NCBI GenBank assembly: GCA_002439805.1
Contig: DJPQ01000100.1
Location: 1-24,745 of the forward strand
Direction: 5' to 3'
Source: Bacteroidales bacterium UBA6408
GTDB taxonomy: Bacteria > Bacteroidota > Bacteroidia > Bacteroidales > UBA932
Length of the DNA: 24,745 bases
Shown in pieces: positions 7,541 to 16,051 of this stretch. The position numbers and the translations under genes are program-made. The notes beneath the pieces are model-generated. The model worked only from the letters and a program-made list of their open reading frames with translations. It was not told the DNA's origin and did no database searches. Each line of letters opens with the position of its first letter. Position 1 is the stretch's first letter.

Positions 7541-7611
7541 AATGCAACAGCCTCCGGAAAAAAGATGGAAACTGTTGCAAAATTGCAAGTAATTGAGTTT
7601 TTATTTTCCGA

Positions 7612-8640
7612 TTATTTTGTTATCGTGCGAGGGTCAGCCTTTCCTGCTGCGGAAGCGTCGGTCTCCTCCGTCCCCGCATTCTCTGCTTTCCTCCCGCCCA
7701 GACTTTTGCCCTTGAGCTGGTCGAATCCAAGTCCGAAAACCCCCATGACCGTGGAGACTGACAGGAAAGCGTCCGGGTCAATCGCCTTCACATACCTCAT
7801 TAGCATGCTCAGGTCAGCCTTCCTCGCCACGACCATCAGCACGTTGCTCTCCTGCTTGCTGTACCATCCCATAGAGTGGAAAAGCGTGACTCCCCTCCGG
7901 AGTTCGTAGGCGATCGCATCCGCGATCTCAGCGTATTTCTTCGAGAAGATAAACACCTGCACCGACTGCTTCATTCCCGAAAGGAAGAGGTCTATGGTGT
8001 AGCTGTTCACGGTGATGAGTATCAGGCCATAAGCCGCGTTTGCAATCTTGTGGACAAGCTCGACCTCCGTCCCGTCCGGCTTGTACGACGGACAGAAGAG
8101 AGACGCGGCGATGATCACGATGTCCATCGCGAGAATAAGCTTGCCCGGAGAGGTGTTGCGATATTTGCAGACAATCAGCGCGATGATGTCCGTACCTCCG
8201 CTGGAGCCGCCCTGTGATATGCTGGAGCCGATTCCGATTCCGGAGAAAACGCCGCCGAGCACTGTACAGATAAGAGGTCCGATGGCTTCAGAGAGCTCAG
8301 CAAGGAACTTAGCCGGAAAGAGCTGCGGCAAGACATTGAGGAGCAGAGAGGTGTATGCGATGGCATACACGGTCTTCCACCCGAATCCCTTGCCGAGAAT
8401 GGCGATTCCGAAGATGAGGAGAACGACATTTATGACGAAATAGCTCCATCCCATCGGGATGTGCCCGCCCGTCGCGTACTGGATGATTGCGGATATACCC
8501 GAGACACCGCCGCCTACGAGGTTGCTCGGAAGAAGGAACATCGTCCAGCCGATTGCATAGACCAAGAGTCCGAGGGACATGATTCCATATTCCTTCAGCG
8601 TCGTCCATGCATTGCTCTCTAGAACTGTACTTGTTGTCAT
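7612..8640 (-). CDS. YitT family membrane protein (first of a tandem pair)
   Basis: YitT proteins have five to six membrane helices followed by a soluble DUF2179 domain; their substrate is not established. The 342-residue product shows helices across about residues 15-220 (for example GLLVYAIGWTMFLLPSNLVG and SYFVINVVLLIFGIAILG), the family motif GGSSGGTDIIALIV near the middle, and a DUF2179-like end (VQVFIFSKKYAEIADAIAYE, GWYSKQESNVLMVVARK). A poorly conserved tail of about 40 residues follows. It is a clear paralogue of the product of 8669-9625, from which it is separated by 28 bases, and is probably the last gene of the operon starting at 14337. Confidence 0.88.
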   Translation of the reverse strand: MTTSTVLESNAWTTLKEYGIMSLGLLVYAIGWTMFLLPSNLVGGGVSGISAIIQYATGGHIPMGWSYFVINVVLLIFGIAILGKGFGWKTVYAIAYTSLLLNVLPQLFPAKFLAELSEAIGPLICTVLGGVFSGIGIGSSISQGGSSGGTDIIALIVCKYRNTSPGKLILAMDIVIIAASLFCPSYKPDGTEVELVHKIANAAYGLILITVNSYTIDLFLSGMKQSVQVFIFSKKYAEIADAIAYELRRGVTLFHSMGWYSKQESNVLMVVARKADLSMLMRYVKAIDPDAFLSVSTVMGVFGLGFDQLKGKSLGGRKAENAGTEETDASAAGKADPRTITK

Positions 8641-8668
8641 ATTATTCTGATACCAACGTCTTTATGCA

Positions 8669-9625
8669 TTATCTTTCATTTCCTTGTCCGTCACATTTCT
8701 TCCTCAGGCGTAACCAATGAGCCGCGCCGGCGCATCCGGTCTTCCTGCGCCCCGACACGCCGGACTTGATTTCCTCGAAGCCCTCGCCGAATACGCTCGC
8801 GGCGTTCGACACGGACACGAAAGCCTTGTCGTCCAATTCCTTGACAAGGTTCACGACCGCCTGATAGTTGCTCTTGCGCACAATCACCAGAAGGACCTTG
8901 CTCTCCTCCCCCGAGTACCAGCCTACGGAATTGAGCGCCGTCACTCCCCTGTCCATGGTGATGAGCCGGTCTGCGATTTCCTTATATTTCTTGGAGAATA
9001 TGAGAACCTGCACCGTGGATTTCGGCCCGAGCGTGAAATAATCGACGCCGAAGGAGAATGCCACCATGGCCACATAGCCGTAGAGCACGTCAGTTATGCC
9101 CATGTCCGGAAGGAAAGCCACCGTGAAGATGATGAGCAGGTCCGCGCACAGATACACCTTGCCGAGAGAAATCGGCCAGAACTTGTTGATGCACACGGCG
9201 ATGATGTCCGTGCCCCCCGTGCTGCCGCCCTTGTTGAGGACGAAGCTGATTCCGAACGCCTCGATGAACCCGCCGAGAAGCGCGGCGAAAAGCTTTTCGT
9301 CAAGCGCCACCGTGAGCCATTGGTCGAAGGTCGGAAGGACATAGAGGAACAGCGACGAGAGGAGATAGGCATATATCGTCCTGAAGCCGAAGCCCTTGCC
9401 CATAATCATGGAGCCGATGATGATGAGTATCGTGTTCATGACGAAGAACGAATACGATATCGGCACTCCGGTAGCATACTGGAAAATGGCGCACGCGCCC
9501 GTAAGCCCGCCGCTGGCGATATGGTTAGGCAACAGCACCGAAGTCCATGCCATACAGTAAATCAGCGTGCCGAAGCTCAGCACGAGATAGTCCCACAGAA
9601 CGCCCCAAACCTTCTTTCTTTCCAT
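8669..9625 (-). CDS. YitT family membrane protein (second of a tandem pair)
   Basis: A 318-residue paralogue of its neighbour with the same order: LIYCMAWTSVLLPNHIASGG in the first helix, SYSFFVMNTILIIIGSMIMG in a second, the motif NKGGSTGGTDIIAVC, and a DUF2179 end (VQVLIFSKKYKEIADRLI, GWYSGEESKVLLVIVRKSN). It starts 13 bases after the leuS stop, so it is almost certainly co-transcribed with leuS. The last ~30 residues (GRRKTGCAGAAHWLRLRKK) are basic and unlike the neighbour's tail. The two may form a heteromer or have diverged in substrate (inference). Confidence 0.88.
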   Translation of the reverse strand: MERKKVWGVLWDYLVLSFGTLIYCMAWTSVLLPNHIASGGLTGACAIFQYATGVPISYSFFVMNTILIIIGSMIMGKGFGFRTIYAYLLSSLFLYVLPTFDQWLTVALDEKLFAALLGGFIEAFGISFVLNKGGSTGGTDIIAVCINKFWPISLGKVYLCADLLIIFTVAFLPDMGITDVLYGYVAMVAFSFGVDYFTLGPKSTVQVLIFSKKYKEIADRLITMDRGVTALNSVGWYSGEESKVLLVIVRKSNYQAVVNLVKELDDKAFVSVSNAASVFGEGFEEIKSGVSGRRKTGCAGAAHWLRLRKKCDGQGNER

Positions 9626-9638
9626 CCTAAAGGAATAT

Positions 9639-12407
9639 TTACTTTACCACGACATTCACAATCTTGCCCGGGACGACAATCATCTTGAGAATATTCCCGT
9701 CTCCGACATATTTCGCCGTCAAGGCATTGGTCCGGACCTCGGCCTCAACCTCGTCCTTAGTCATAGCCTTCGGCAGGTCGAGGGTGAAGCGCGTCTTGCC
9801 GTTGAAGGAAACCGCGTAGGTGCAGTTGTGATCAACGGTCAGAGACTCGTCATACTCCGGCCACTGCGCCCAAGTGATGGTGTCTATGTGCCCGGAAGCT
9901 CTCCAGAGTTCCTCAGCGATGTGAGGAGCGAACGGACTGAGCAGCACGACGAGCGGTTCGAGCACCTCACGCTTGCTGCAGCAGAGTTCGGTAAGTTCGT
10001 TCACGGCAATCATAAATGCCGAGATGGCCGTATTATAGGAGAAGGTCTCGATATCCGAGGTGACCTTTCCGATAAGCTTGTGAAGGGTCTTGAGTTCCGC
10101 AGGAGTGGCCTTTTCGTCCGTGAGGATGAGCCCGTCGCGGTCGTAGAAGAGCCTCCAGACTTTTCTGAGAAAGCGATGCACGCCGTCGATTCCCTTTGTG
10201 TCCCACGGCTTGCTCTGCTCCAGCGGTCCGAGGAACATCTCGTAGAGACGCAGGGTGTCGGCTCCGTAGGTGTCGCAGACCGTGTCCGGGTTCACGACAT
10301 TGAACATGGACTTGCTCATCTTCTCGATTGCCCATCCGCAGACATACTCGCCGTTTTCGAGTATGAACTCCGCGTTCGCGAAATCCGGCATCCAGCGCCT
10401 GAACGCCTCCGTGTCCAGACGGTCGTTATTCACGATGTTCACATCGACATGGATTTCCGTCGTCTCGTATTTGTCCTTAAGCCCGTAGGAGACGAAGGTG
10501 TTGGTGCCTATGATTCTATAGACGAAGTTGGAGCGCCCCTGAATCATGCCCTGATTGATGAGCTTGCGGAACGGCTCCTTCTCGCACACATAGCCGAAGT
10601 CGTATAGGAACTTGTTCCAGAAACGGGAATAAATGAGATGGCCTGTGGCGTGCTCGGTTCCGCCGATGTAGAGATCGACGTTGCGCCAGTACTCGTCCGC
10701 GTCGCGGCTTACGAGAGCCTCGCCGTCGTGCGGGTCCATATAGCGCAGATAGTATGCGCTGCTGCCCGCGAATCCCGGCATCGTGCTGGTTTCGAGAGGA
10801 TAGCCCTCATAGTTCCAGTTCTTTGCTCGCGCAAGAGGAGGTTCCCCTGTATCGGTCGGAAGATACTTGTCTATTTCAGGGAGCTGAAGCGGAAGGGCGC
10901 TCTCCGGAAGCGGGGTTGCAACGCCGTCCTTGTAGCAGATCGGGAACGGCTCGCCCCAATAGCGCTGACGGGAGAAAATAGCGTCCCGCAGACGGTAGTT
11001 TATCTTCCTGTGTCCCAGACCGTGGCTCTCCACATAGTCAATCGCCGCCGGAATGGCCTCCTTGACGGTCATTCCGTTCAGGAAACCGGAGTTGCACATG
11101 ATTCCCTCCTTCGCGTCGAAGCTGCTCTCACTGACGTCACAGCCCTCGATGAGCGGAACAATCGGCAGATTGAATGCCTTGGCGAACGCATAGTCCCTGC
11201 TGTCATGGGCAGGCACAGCCATGATTGCGCCGGTGCCGTAGCCCGCGAGCACATACTCGGAAATCCACACCGGAACCCTCTCCCCCGTAAGCGGATTCAC
11301 CGCATAGGAGCCTGAAAACACGCCTGCGACTGTCTTGGTCTGGGAGATGCGCTCCCTTTCGGTCTTCTTGCGGGCCTGCGCGAGGTAGGCATCGACCTCG
11401 GCACGTCGGTCAGCCGTCGTGAGTTTATCAACCCAGTCGCTCTCCGGCGCAAGCACGAGGAAGGTCACTCCGAACACGGTGTCGGCACGGGTGGTGAATA
11501 TGGCCACGTCATACTCCGTTTCGCCGTTATATGTCTTGAAGACCATCTCGCAGCCCTGGCTCCTTCCAATCCAGTTGCGCTGCATATCCTTCAGAGAATC
11601 GGTCCAGTCCAGAGCCTCAAGGTCGTCGAGAAGCCTGCCCGCATACGCGGAAACCCTCAGCTGCCACTGGGTCATCTTCTTCTGCACCACAGGATGACCT
11701 CCGCGCACCGAATACCCCTCCTTGACCTCGTCGTTGGCAAGGACCGTCCCGAGCTTCGGACACCAGTTCACGGAAGTCTCTCCCTGATAGGCGATACGCC
11801 AGTTCATCAGAGCCGCGGCCTTCCGCTTCCAGTCAAAGGCATTCCACTGCTCCGCCGTGAACGGCTCATGCTCCGAGCAGGCTGCATTGACGGACTCGCT
11901 GCCGCCTGCGGCAAAGGCGGCCTCAAGATCCTCAATCGGGCGGGCTTTCTGAAGGTCGTTGTCGTACCAGCTTCCGAACATCTTGAGGAACGCCCACTGC
12001 GTCCATTTGTAATAGGCAGGGTCACAGGTGCGGATTTCACGCGACCAGTCGTAGGAGAAGCCGATGCGGTCCAGCTGGCGGCGGTAACGGGCAATGTTGT
12101 CCTCGGTCGTCTTCGCCGGATGCTGTCCGGTCTGGATTGCATACTGCTCGGCCGGAAGCCCGAATGCGTCATAGCCCATCGGATGAAGCACGTTAAAGCC
12201 GCGCAGGCGCTTGTAGCGGCTGAATATGTCGCTCGCGATGTATCCGAGCGGATGGCCGACATGAAGCCCCGCACCCGAAGGATAAGGGAACATGTCAAGG
12301 ACATAATATTTCGGTTTAGTCGGGTCAGCCTGTGCCTCGAAGGTGTGGTTCGCGGCCCAATAGGCCTGCCACCTTTCTTCAATTTCTCTGAAATTGTAAT
12401 CTGCCAT
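9639..12407 (-). CDS. leuS: leucyl-tRNA synthetase
   Basis: LeuRS charges tRNA-Leu with leucine in the cytoplasm. The product is 922 residues, normal for the bacterial enzyme. The class I ATP-binding motif appears as PYPSGAGLHVGHPLGY with HVGH at 49-52, and KMSKS is at 696-700. Between them lies the editing domain (CP1), including the threonine-rich stretch VAIFTTRADTVFGVTF and the region GTGAIMAVPAHDSRDYAFA, whose aspartates discharge mischarged tRNA. The anticodon-binding helices and the C-terminal domain (ILKMIVVPGKIVNVVVK) are complete. No stop or frameshift interrupts it. It starts 6 bases after the stop of the M28-like gene and is followed after 13 bases by a yitT-like gene, in the middle of a five-gene minus-strand operon. 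Confidence 0.97.
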   Translation of the reverse strand: MADYNFREIEERWQAYWAANHTFEAQADPTKPKYYVLDMFPYPSGAGLHVGHPLGYIASDIFSRYKRLRGFNVLHPMGYDAFGLPAEQYAIQTGQHPAKTTEDNIARYRRQLDRIGFSYDWSREIRTCDPAYYKWTQWAFLKMFGSWYDNDLQKARPIEDLEAAFAAGGSESVNAACSEHEPFTAEQWNAFDWKRKAAALMNWRIAYQGETSVNWCPKLGTVLANDEVKEGYSVRGGHPVVQKKMTQWQLRVSAYAGRLLDDLEALDWTDSLKDMQRNWIGRSQGCEMVFKTYNGETEYDVAIFTTRADTVFGVTFLVLAPESDWVDKLTTADRRAEVDAYLAQARKKTERERISQTKTVAGVFSGSYAVNPLTGERVPVWISEYVLAGYGTGAIMAVPAHDSRDYAFAKAFNLPIVPLIEGCDVSESSFDAKEGIMCNSGFLNGMTVKEAIPAAIDYVESHGLGHRKINYRLRDAIFSRQRYWGEPFPICYKDGVATPLPESALPLQLPEIDKYLPTDTGEPPLARAKNWNYEGYPLETSTMPGFAGSSAYYLRYMDPHDGEALVSRDADEYWRNVDLYIGGTEHATGHLIYSRFWNKFLYDFGYVCEKEPFRKLINQGMIQGRSNFVYRIIGTNTFVSYGLKDKYETTEIHVDVNIVNNDRLDTEAFRRWMPDFANAEFILENGEYVCGWAIEKMSKSMFNVVNPDTVCDTYGADTLRLYEMFLGPLEQSKPWDTKGIDGVHRFLRKVWRLFYDRDGLILTDEKATPAELKTLHKLIGKVTSDIETFSYNTAISAFMIAVNELTELCCSKREVLEPLVVLLSPFAPHIAEELWRASGHIDTITWAQWPEYDESLTVDHNCTYAVSFNGKTRFTLDLPKAMTKDEVEAEVRTNALTAKYVGDGNILKMIVVPGKIVNVVVK

Positions 12408-12413
12408 ATACCT

Positions 12414-13865
12414 TTATTTTACTCTTATATTATTCACTCCAAATCCTCCCCTGCCGCTCCTCTCCAGACGGAACTCCACAGGAAGGGTCATCGAACAGCG
12501 CACCTTGTTCCCGCCCATGCGGGCCGGCTTCCATTTCGGAGACGCCTCAATCACCTTGACGGCCTCCGCGTCGAGTTCCTCGCTGACAGAACGGGCAACC
12601 TTCACATCCGTGACCTTTCCGCTCTTGTCAATGATGAAATCCACCATCACGGTGCCCTGAACGCCGTTCTTCACCGCCGATGAAGGATATTTCAGATACT
12701 GATACACCCACTTGGAAAGGAACTGCCTCGGGTCGGTGCTGTTGAGGAACGACGGCCTCTGGTCACATTCATAATAGGGTATCACGTCGTCAAACGCCGG
12801 TCCGCGCCGCAGCGGAGCCACGCTGTCGTTGAACAGGGGACGTATTCCAGTGTTTGCGAGAGTCATGGAGAAATCGTAGAGGTATTCGAGTATCCTTTCC
12901 ATTGACGGATAGTCGATTATGGATTCCGTATCGCGCTCGGTGTCATGTTCGGGATACTTTCCCGTAGAGAAGCTGACCGACGGTATCTCCTTGGCATAGA
13001 ATGCCCTGTGGTCCGACGGATAGACCTCAGCCGACGTCAATTCCGGCTTTACAGGAAGAAGGTCGCCCTCAAGGCTGCGCAGGAGGGTGTCCATGTCCTC
13101 GTTCGATGAGGTGTAGGCGTAAAAGCCGTTGTTTCCGCATCCGACGCAGTCCAGATTTATCATCGCGTCGATATTTCCGGCGTCGGAGAATGCCCTGTTG
13201 AGAAAATACCATGCCCCGGCATAGGTCTTTGACGAAGCGCCGAAAGCGACGAAAATCACGGAGCGCTTCAGCGAGAAAGAGCTGTTCTCCAGCATTCCCG
13301 CGAGTTCAATCATCATCGCGAGGCCGGATGCATTTCCGTTCGCCCCGTAATAGATGCGCTCGACGGGATTCCCGTCAACGGTGTAGCTGTCCGAGCCGAG
13401 GTTGTCGAGCCTTGCCCCTATCACGATGTAGCGCTCGCGCAGCTTCGCGTCCGAGCCCTGAATGTAGCCCACGACATTGCGGGAAGTGAGCGTATCCCCG
13501 CTTTCAGTCACAATGCCGAAAGTGTTGCCTTCTGGCAGGTCGAGAATTTCCACGCCCTTCGCATCCAGCTGCCTCGCCACATACTCAGCAGCGGCCTTTT
13601 CTCCCGGAGAACCCGCCGCGCGGCCTTCAGTGTCGGCCGAGGCAATGGAACGGATGTGGTGACGGAACGCTGCCGCAGTTTCGCTGTCGTAGAGTTCCTC
13701 GTAGTTCCCTCCGCTGCGGTACTGGGCAGACGCGCTGCCGCCGGAAAGCAGCAGGACAAGCGCCGCAGTCATACAGAACACTCCGCAGGCAAACCGCCCT
13801 TCCCCCGGCGTCGCTCCCCTAATTATTCCTGAGAATCCAAGCATCTTTCGGGCAGAATTTTTCAT
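12414..13865 (-). CDS. degenerate M28 peptidase-like domain fused to TonB-C domain
   Basis: The 483-residue product has a hydrophobic segment with a likely signal-peptidase site (MTAALVLLLSGGSASA-Q, around residue 48), an M28 zinc-aminopeptidase-like domain (about 60-335) and a TonB C-terminal-like domain (about 385-468, VQGTVMVDFIIDKSGKVTDV and SPKWKPAR). Compared with active M28 enzymes, the zinc histidine of GAHYD is Arg152 (GARLD), the bridging aspartate motif GADDNASG is GANGNASG (174-181), and the catalytic glutamate pair is Ser211-Ser212 (FGASSKT). Only Asp239 and His286 (SDHRAF) remain. It is therefore probably an inactive envelope protein that binds rather than cuts (inference). The start at 13865 overlaps the upstream SPOR gene by 47 bases; ATG 13844 is a possible alternative. 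leuS follows after 6 bases. Confidence 0.85.
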   Translation of the reverse strand: MKNSARKMLGFSGIIRGATPGEGRFACGVFCMTAALVLLLSGGSASAQYRSGGNYEELYDSETAAAFRHHIRSIASADTEGRAAGSPGEKAAAEYVARQLDAKGVEILDLPEGNTFGIVTESGDTLTSRNVVGYIQGSDAKLRERYIVIGARLDNLGSDSYTVDGNPVERIYYGANGNASGLAMMIELAGMLENSSFSLKRSVIFVAFGASSKTYAGAWYFLNRAFSDAGNIDAMINLDCVGCGNNGFYAYTSSNEDMDTLLRSLEGDLLPVKPELTSAEVYPSDHRAFYAKEIPSVSFSTGKYPEHDTERDTESIIDYPSMERILEYLYDFSMTLANTGIRPLFNDSVAPLRRGPAFDDVIPYYECDQRPSFLNSTDPRQFLSKWVYQYLKYPSSAVKNGVQGTVMVDFIIDKSGKVTDVKVARSVSEELDAEAVKVIEASPKWKPARMGGNKVRCSMTLPVEFRLERSGRGGFGVNNIRVK

Positions 13866-14337
13866 TTCCAACTTTTTCGTAGGCCGCCACCGCATCGGAA
13901 ATCCTATGGCAAGGCTCAACGGCAACTGCCGCCATTCCGTTTCTGAAAGTAAGGACAAGCGGAGAATATCCCGCAGAGGTCACCGACTGCGCCATCCTGT
14001 CCGCATTACCCGCCGACTTGAAAGACCCCACGACAATGACATAGCCCGCAGGAATCATTTGCTCCGCACCGCCGAGATCAGAAAGAGAGATGACCGCGAC
14101 TCCGAGACTGTCAATGCGCGAAAGTGCCGCAAGCGAGTCATTCACAATCTTTTCCGCGACACGGATGGAATCGAGGCGGGTCTGTTCCCTCTCCCGCTCC
14201 GCGAGTTCAATCGCCGTGCGCTTGCCGTCTATTTCGGCACTTGTGGGTCTGCCGGCAAGGCTGCGGAAAAAGTCACAGCCGCAGACAATCGCGGCGGTGA
14301 AAATCAAGGCGACAATGGCAGTTTTCTTCATATTCAT
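13819..14337 (-). CDS. SPOR-domain lipoprotein
   Basis: A 172-residue protein with a lipoprotein signal (MKKTAIVALIFTAAIVCGC, the final Cys being the lipidation site), a charged, probably helical spacer (about 35-70, IELAEREREQTRLDSIRVAE), and a C-terminal SPOR domain (about 98-165, YVIVVGSFKSAGNADRMAQS, then GYSPLVLTFRNGMAAVAV). SPOR domains bind denuded peptidoglycan glycans, often at division sites. The protein would be membrane-anchored in the periplasm. ATG 14337 is used; ATG 14331 (MKK) is equally possible. Its 3' end overlaps the M28-like gene by 47 bases, so translation of the two is probably linked. It is the first gene of the operon; a -7-like TAAATTTG (14434-14427) lies about 90 bases upstream. 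Confidence 0.85.
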   Translation of the reverse strand: MNMKKTAIVALIFTAAIVCGCDFFRSLAGRPTSAEIDGKRTAIELAEREREQTRLDSIRVAEKIVNDSLAALSRIDSLGVAVISLSDLGGAEQMIPAGYVIVVGSFKSAGNADRMAQSVTSAGYSPLVLTFRNGMAAVAVEPCHRISDAVAAYEKVGNEKFCPKDAWILRNN

Positions 14338-14426
14338 TATCTTTTCAGAAATTGCTCAGGCATTGTTCCGCACCGGCTTCGGCTCTTTTTCAAGACATCA
14401 GCGAACGGCACGCCCAAAGCAATCTG

Positions 14427-14455
14427 CAAATTTAGGATAAAAATCCATATATTTG
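14427..14455. promoter_or_regulatory. divergent -7 elements between SPOR and DUF389 genes
   Basis: Two TAnnTTTG elements point away from each other's genes across 29 bp: TAAATTTG on the minus strand (14434-14427), towards the SPOR gene, and TATATTTG on the plus strand (14448-14455), towards the DUF389 gene. Neither has a good TTTG at the -33 position. With an otherwise gene-free 208-bp gap this is the likely control region of both transcripts. Confidence 0.45.
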
Positions 14456-14545
14456 CAGTCAGTTTTGAATATGTTTCAATTTTTTTGAAAATACATTCAT
14501 ACCACACGAAAGTATAGAAACATAAACGAAAACATAAGGATATAT

Positions 14546-15925
14546 ATGAACTTTTTCGGTAAAATCGGACATTTCTTCAAGGATATCGTGGATTTGTCCG
14601 GGCATATGGACACGGCGGCGGCAGAACAGTCAATCAGGTCGAACATATATTTCAAGGGTCCCAACGCATGGATTCTCGCGTTCTCGATTATCATCGCCTC
14701 AATCGGCCTCAACATCAATTCAATTCCCGTAATCATAGGAGCGATGCTCATCTCTCCGCTGATGGGACCAATCTTCGGCATCGGCCTCTCGCTGGGAATC
14801 AATGACATAAAGCTGTTCAGAGACTCCGGCAAGAACCTGCTGACAATGATGGGAATCGCCCTCGTGGCCTCCTGCCTCTACTTTCTCATCACCCCGCTGA
14901 ACCTCAGCAACCCGACGGAACTTCTGGCGAGGACGAACCCGACTATTTACGACGTCCTCATCGCGCTCTTCGGAGGCTGCGCAGGAATCTTCGAGCAGTG
15001 CCGCAAGGAAAAGGGGACGGTGTTCTCGGGAGTGGCCATCGCGACCGCCCTCATGCCTCCGATGTGCACTGCGGGCTACGGTCTGGCGAACGGCAACATG
15101 AGCTATTTCTTCGGAGCGCTCTACCTCTTCTTCATAAACTGCGTATTCATAGCCCTCGCGACCTATCTCGCCAGCAAGGTTCTCGGATTTAACGCCGTGA
15201 AATTCAGTGACAGCAAGACGGAGAAGCGCACGAAATGGGTTATAGCCGTGGTCATGGTCATCTTCATCGTCCCGAGCATCTGGTCCGCCGTCACCCTCAT
15301 CAAGAACAACAACTTCGAGGACAAGGCGATAGGCTTCGTGCAGCAGAACAAGACCCTCGGCAATTCGATTATATATGACTACAAAATCAGCCACGAGGAC
15401 GGGGGGAAGGTCGAGCTGTTCATCACCGGAGAGGAACTTTCGGCCGTCGAGCGCAACAACCTCTACGAGCTCGCGAAGGCTGCGGGTCTCAAGCAGGAGC
15501 AGGTGGTCATCAACGAGCACACTAACGGGCAGAGCAAGGTCGAGAAGGAGCTGATTCAGGGGATATACGCCCGGACGGACAGCGAAATCAACCGTCGCGA
15601 CGACGAAATCAAGCGGCTTGAGGCGGAGATTGAGCTGATTAAAAAGAACGAAATTCCATACGCCCAGGTTACACGCGAGGCCATCAATTCCTGGCCGGAG
15701 ATTACTGAACTGAACATCGGCGACGGCGCCGGGGTGACTGCGGACAGCCTGAAGGTCAGCAGGAGAATAGTCGTCGTGGCCAAGACGAACAAGGCGATGA
15801 CGTCCGTAGAAAAGGAGAAGTTCACGAAGTGGCTGGGCATCAGGCTGGACAACGACAGCATCGAGTTCATCGAGGACGCTCCGGAAGTTCAGGCTACAAA
15901 GCGGACAAGAAAGAGCCATAAGTAA
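14546..15925 (+). CDS. DUF389 family membrane protein
   Basis: A 459-residue protein. The N-terminal half is the DUF389 membrane domain (about 35-250), with the conserved INSIPVIIGAMLISPLMGPI and VFSGVAIATALMPPMCTAGY stretches and six to seven helices. A soluble part follows, including a short coiled coil (about 345-375, EINRRDDEIKRLEAEIELIK) and a mixed alpha/beta end (about 380-450). The role of DUF389 proteins is not established; Bacteroidetes forms often lack the N-terminal soluble domain and carry a C-terminal one, as here. The start at 14546 gives MNFFGKIGHFF. It has its own control region shared with the SPOR gene. A 126-bp gap with only a weak GGGC/GCCC hairpin separates it from the next gene. 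Confidence 0.85.
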   Translation: MNFFGKIGHFFKDIVDLSGHMDTAAAEQSIRSNIYFKGPNAWILAFSIIIASIGLNINSIPVIIGAMLISPLMGPIFGIGLSLGINDIKLFRDSGKNLLTMMGIALVASCLYFLITPLNLSNPTELLARTNPTIYDVLIALFGGCAGIFEQCRKEKGTVFSGVAIATALMPPMCTAGYGLANGNMSYFFGALYLFFINCVFIALATYLASKVLGFNAVKFSDSKTEKRTKWVIAVVMVIFIVPSIWSAVTLIKNNNFEDKAIGFVQQNKTLGNSIIYDYKISHEDGGKVELFITGEELSAVERNNLYELAKAAGLKQEQVVINEHTNGQSKVEKELIQGIYARTDSEINRRDDEIKRLEAEIELIKKNEIPYAQVTREAINSWPEITELNIGDGAGVTADSLKVSRRIVVVAKTNKAMTSVEKEKFTKWLGIRLDNDSIEFIEDAPEVQATKRTRKSHK

Positions 15926-16051
15926 GAGGGTATTTAAATTTTTTGTCCAGTCATTTCGAGATGTATTTTTGAGTCAGGTTTTGCTGTTTTGAGGGCAATA
16001 TGAGCCCAAAGACAGAATGTCCACAATGAACCGACCGGAATCGAAGATGAG

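Noticed and set aside
10638..11315. Plus-strand gene opposite leuS
   Set aside because: It is the antisense shadow of a fully conserved leuS and lacks recognisable domains; the same applies to long opposite frames over yitT, DUF389, phoH and gyrA genes.
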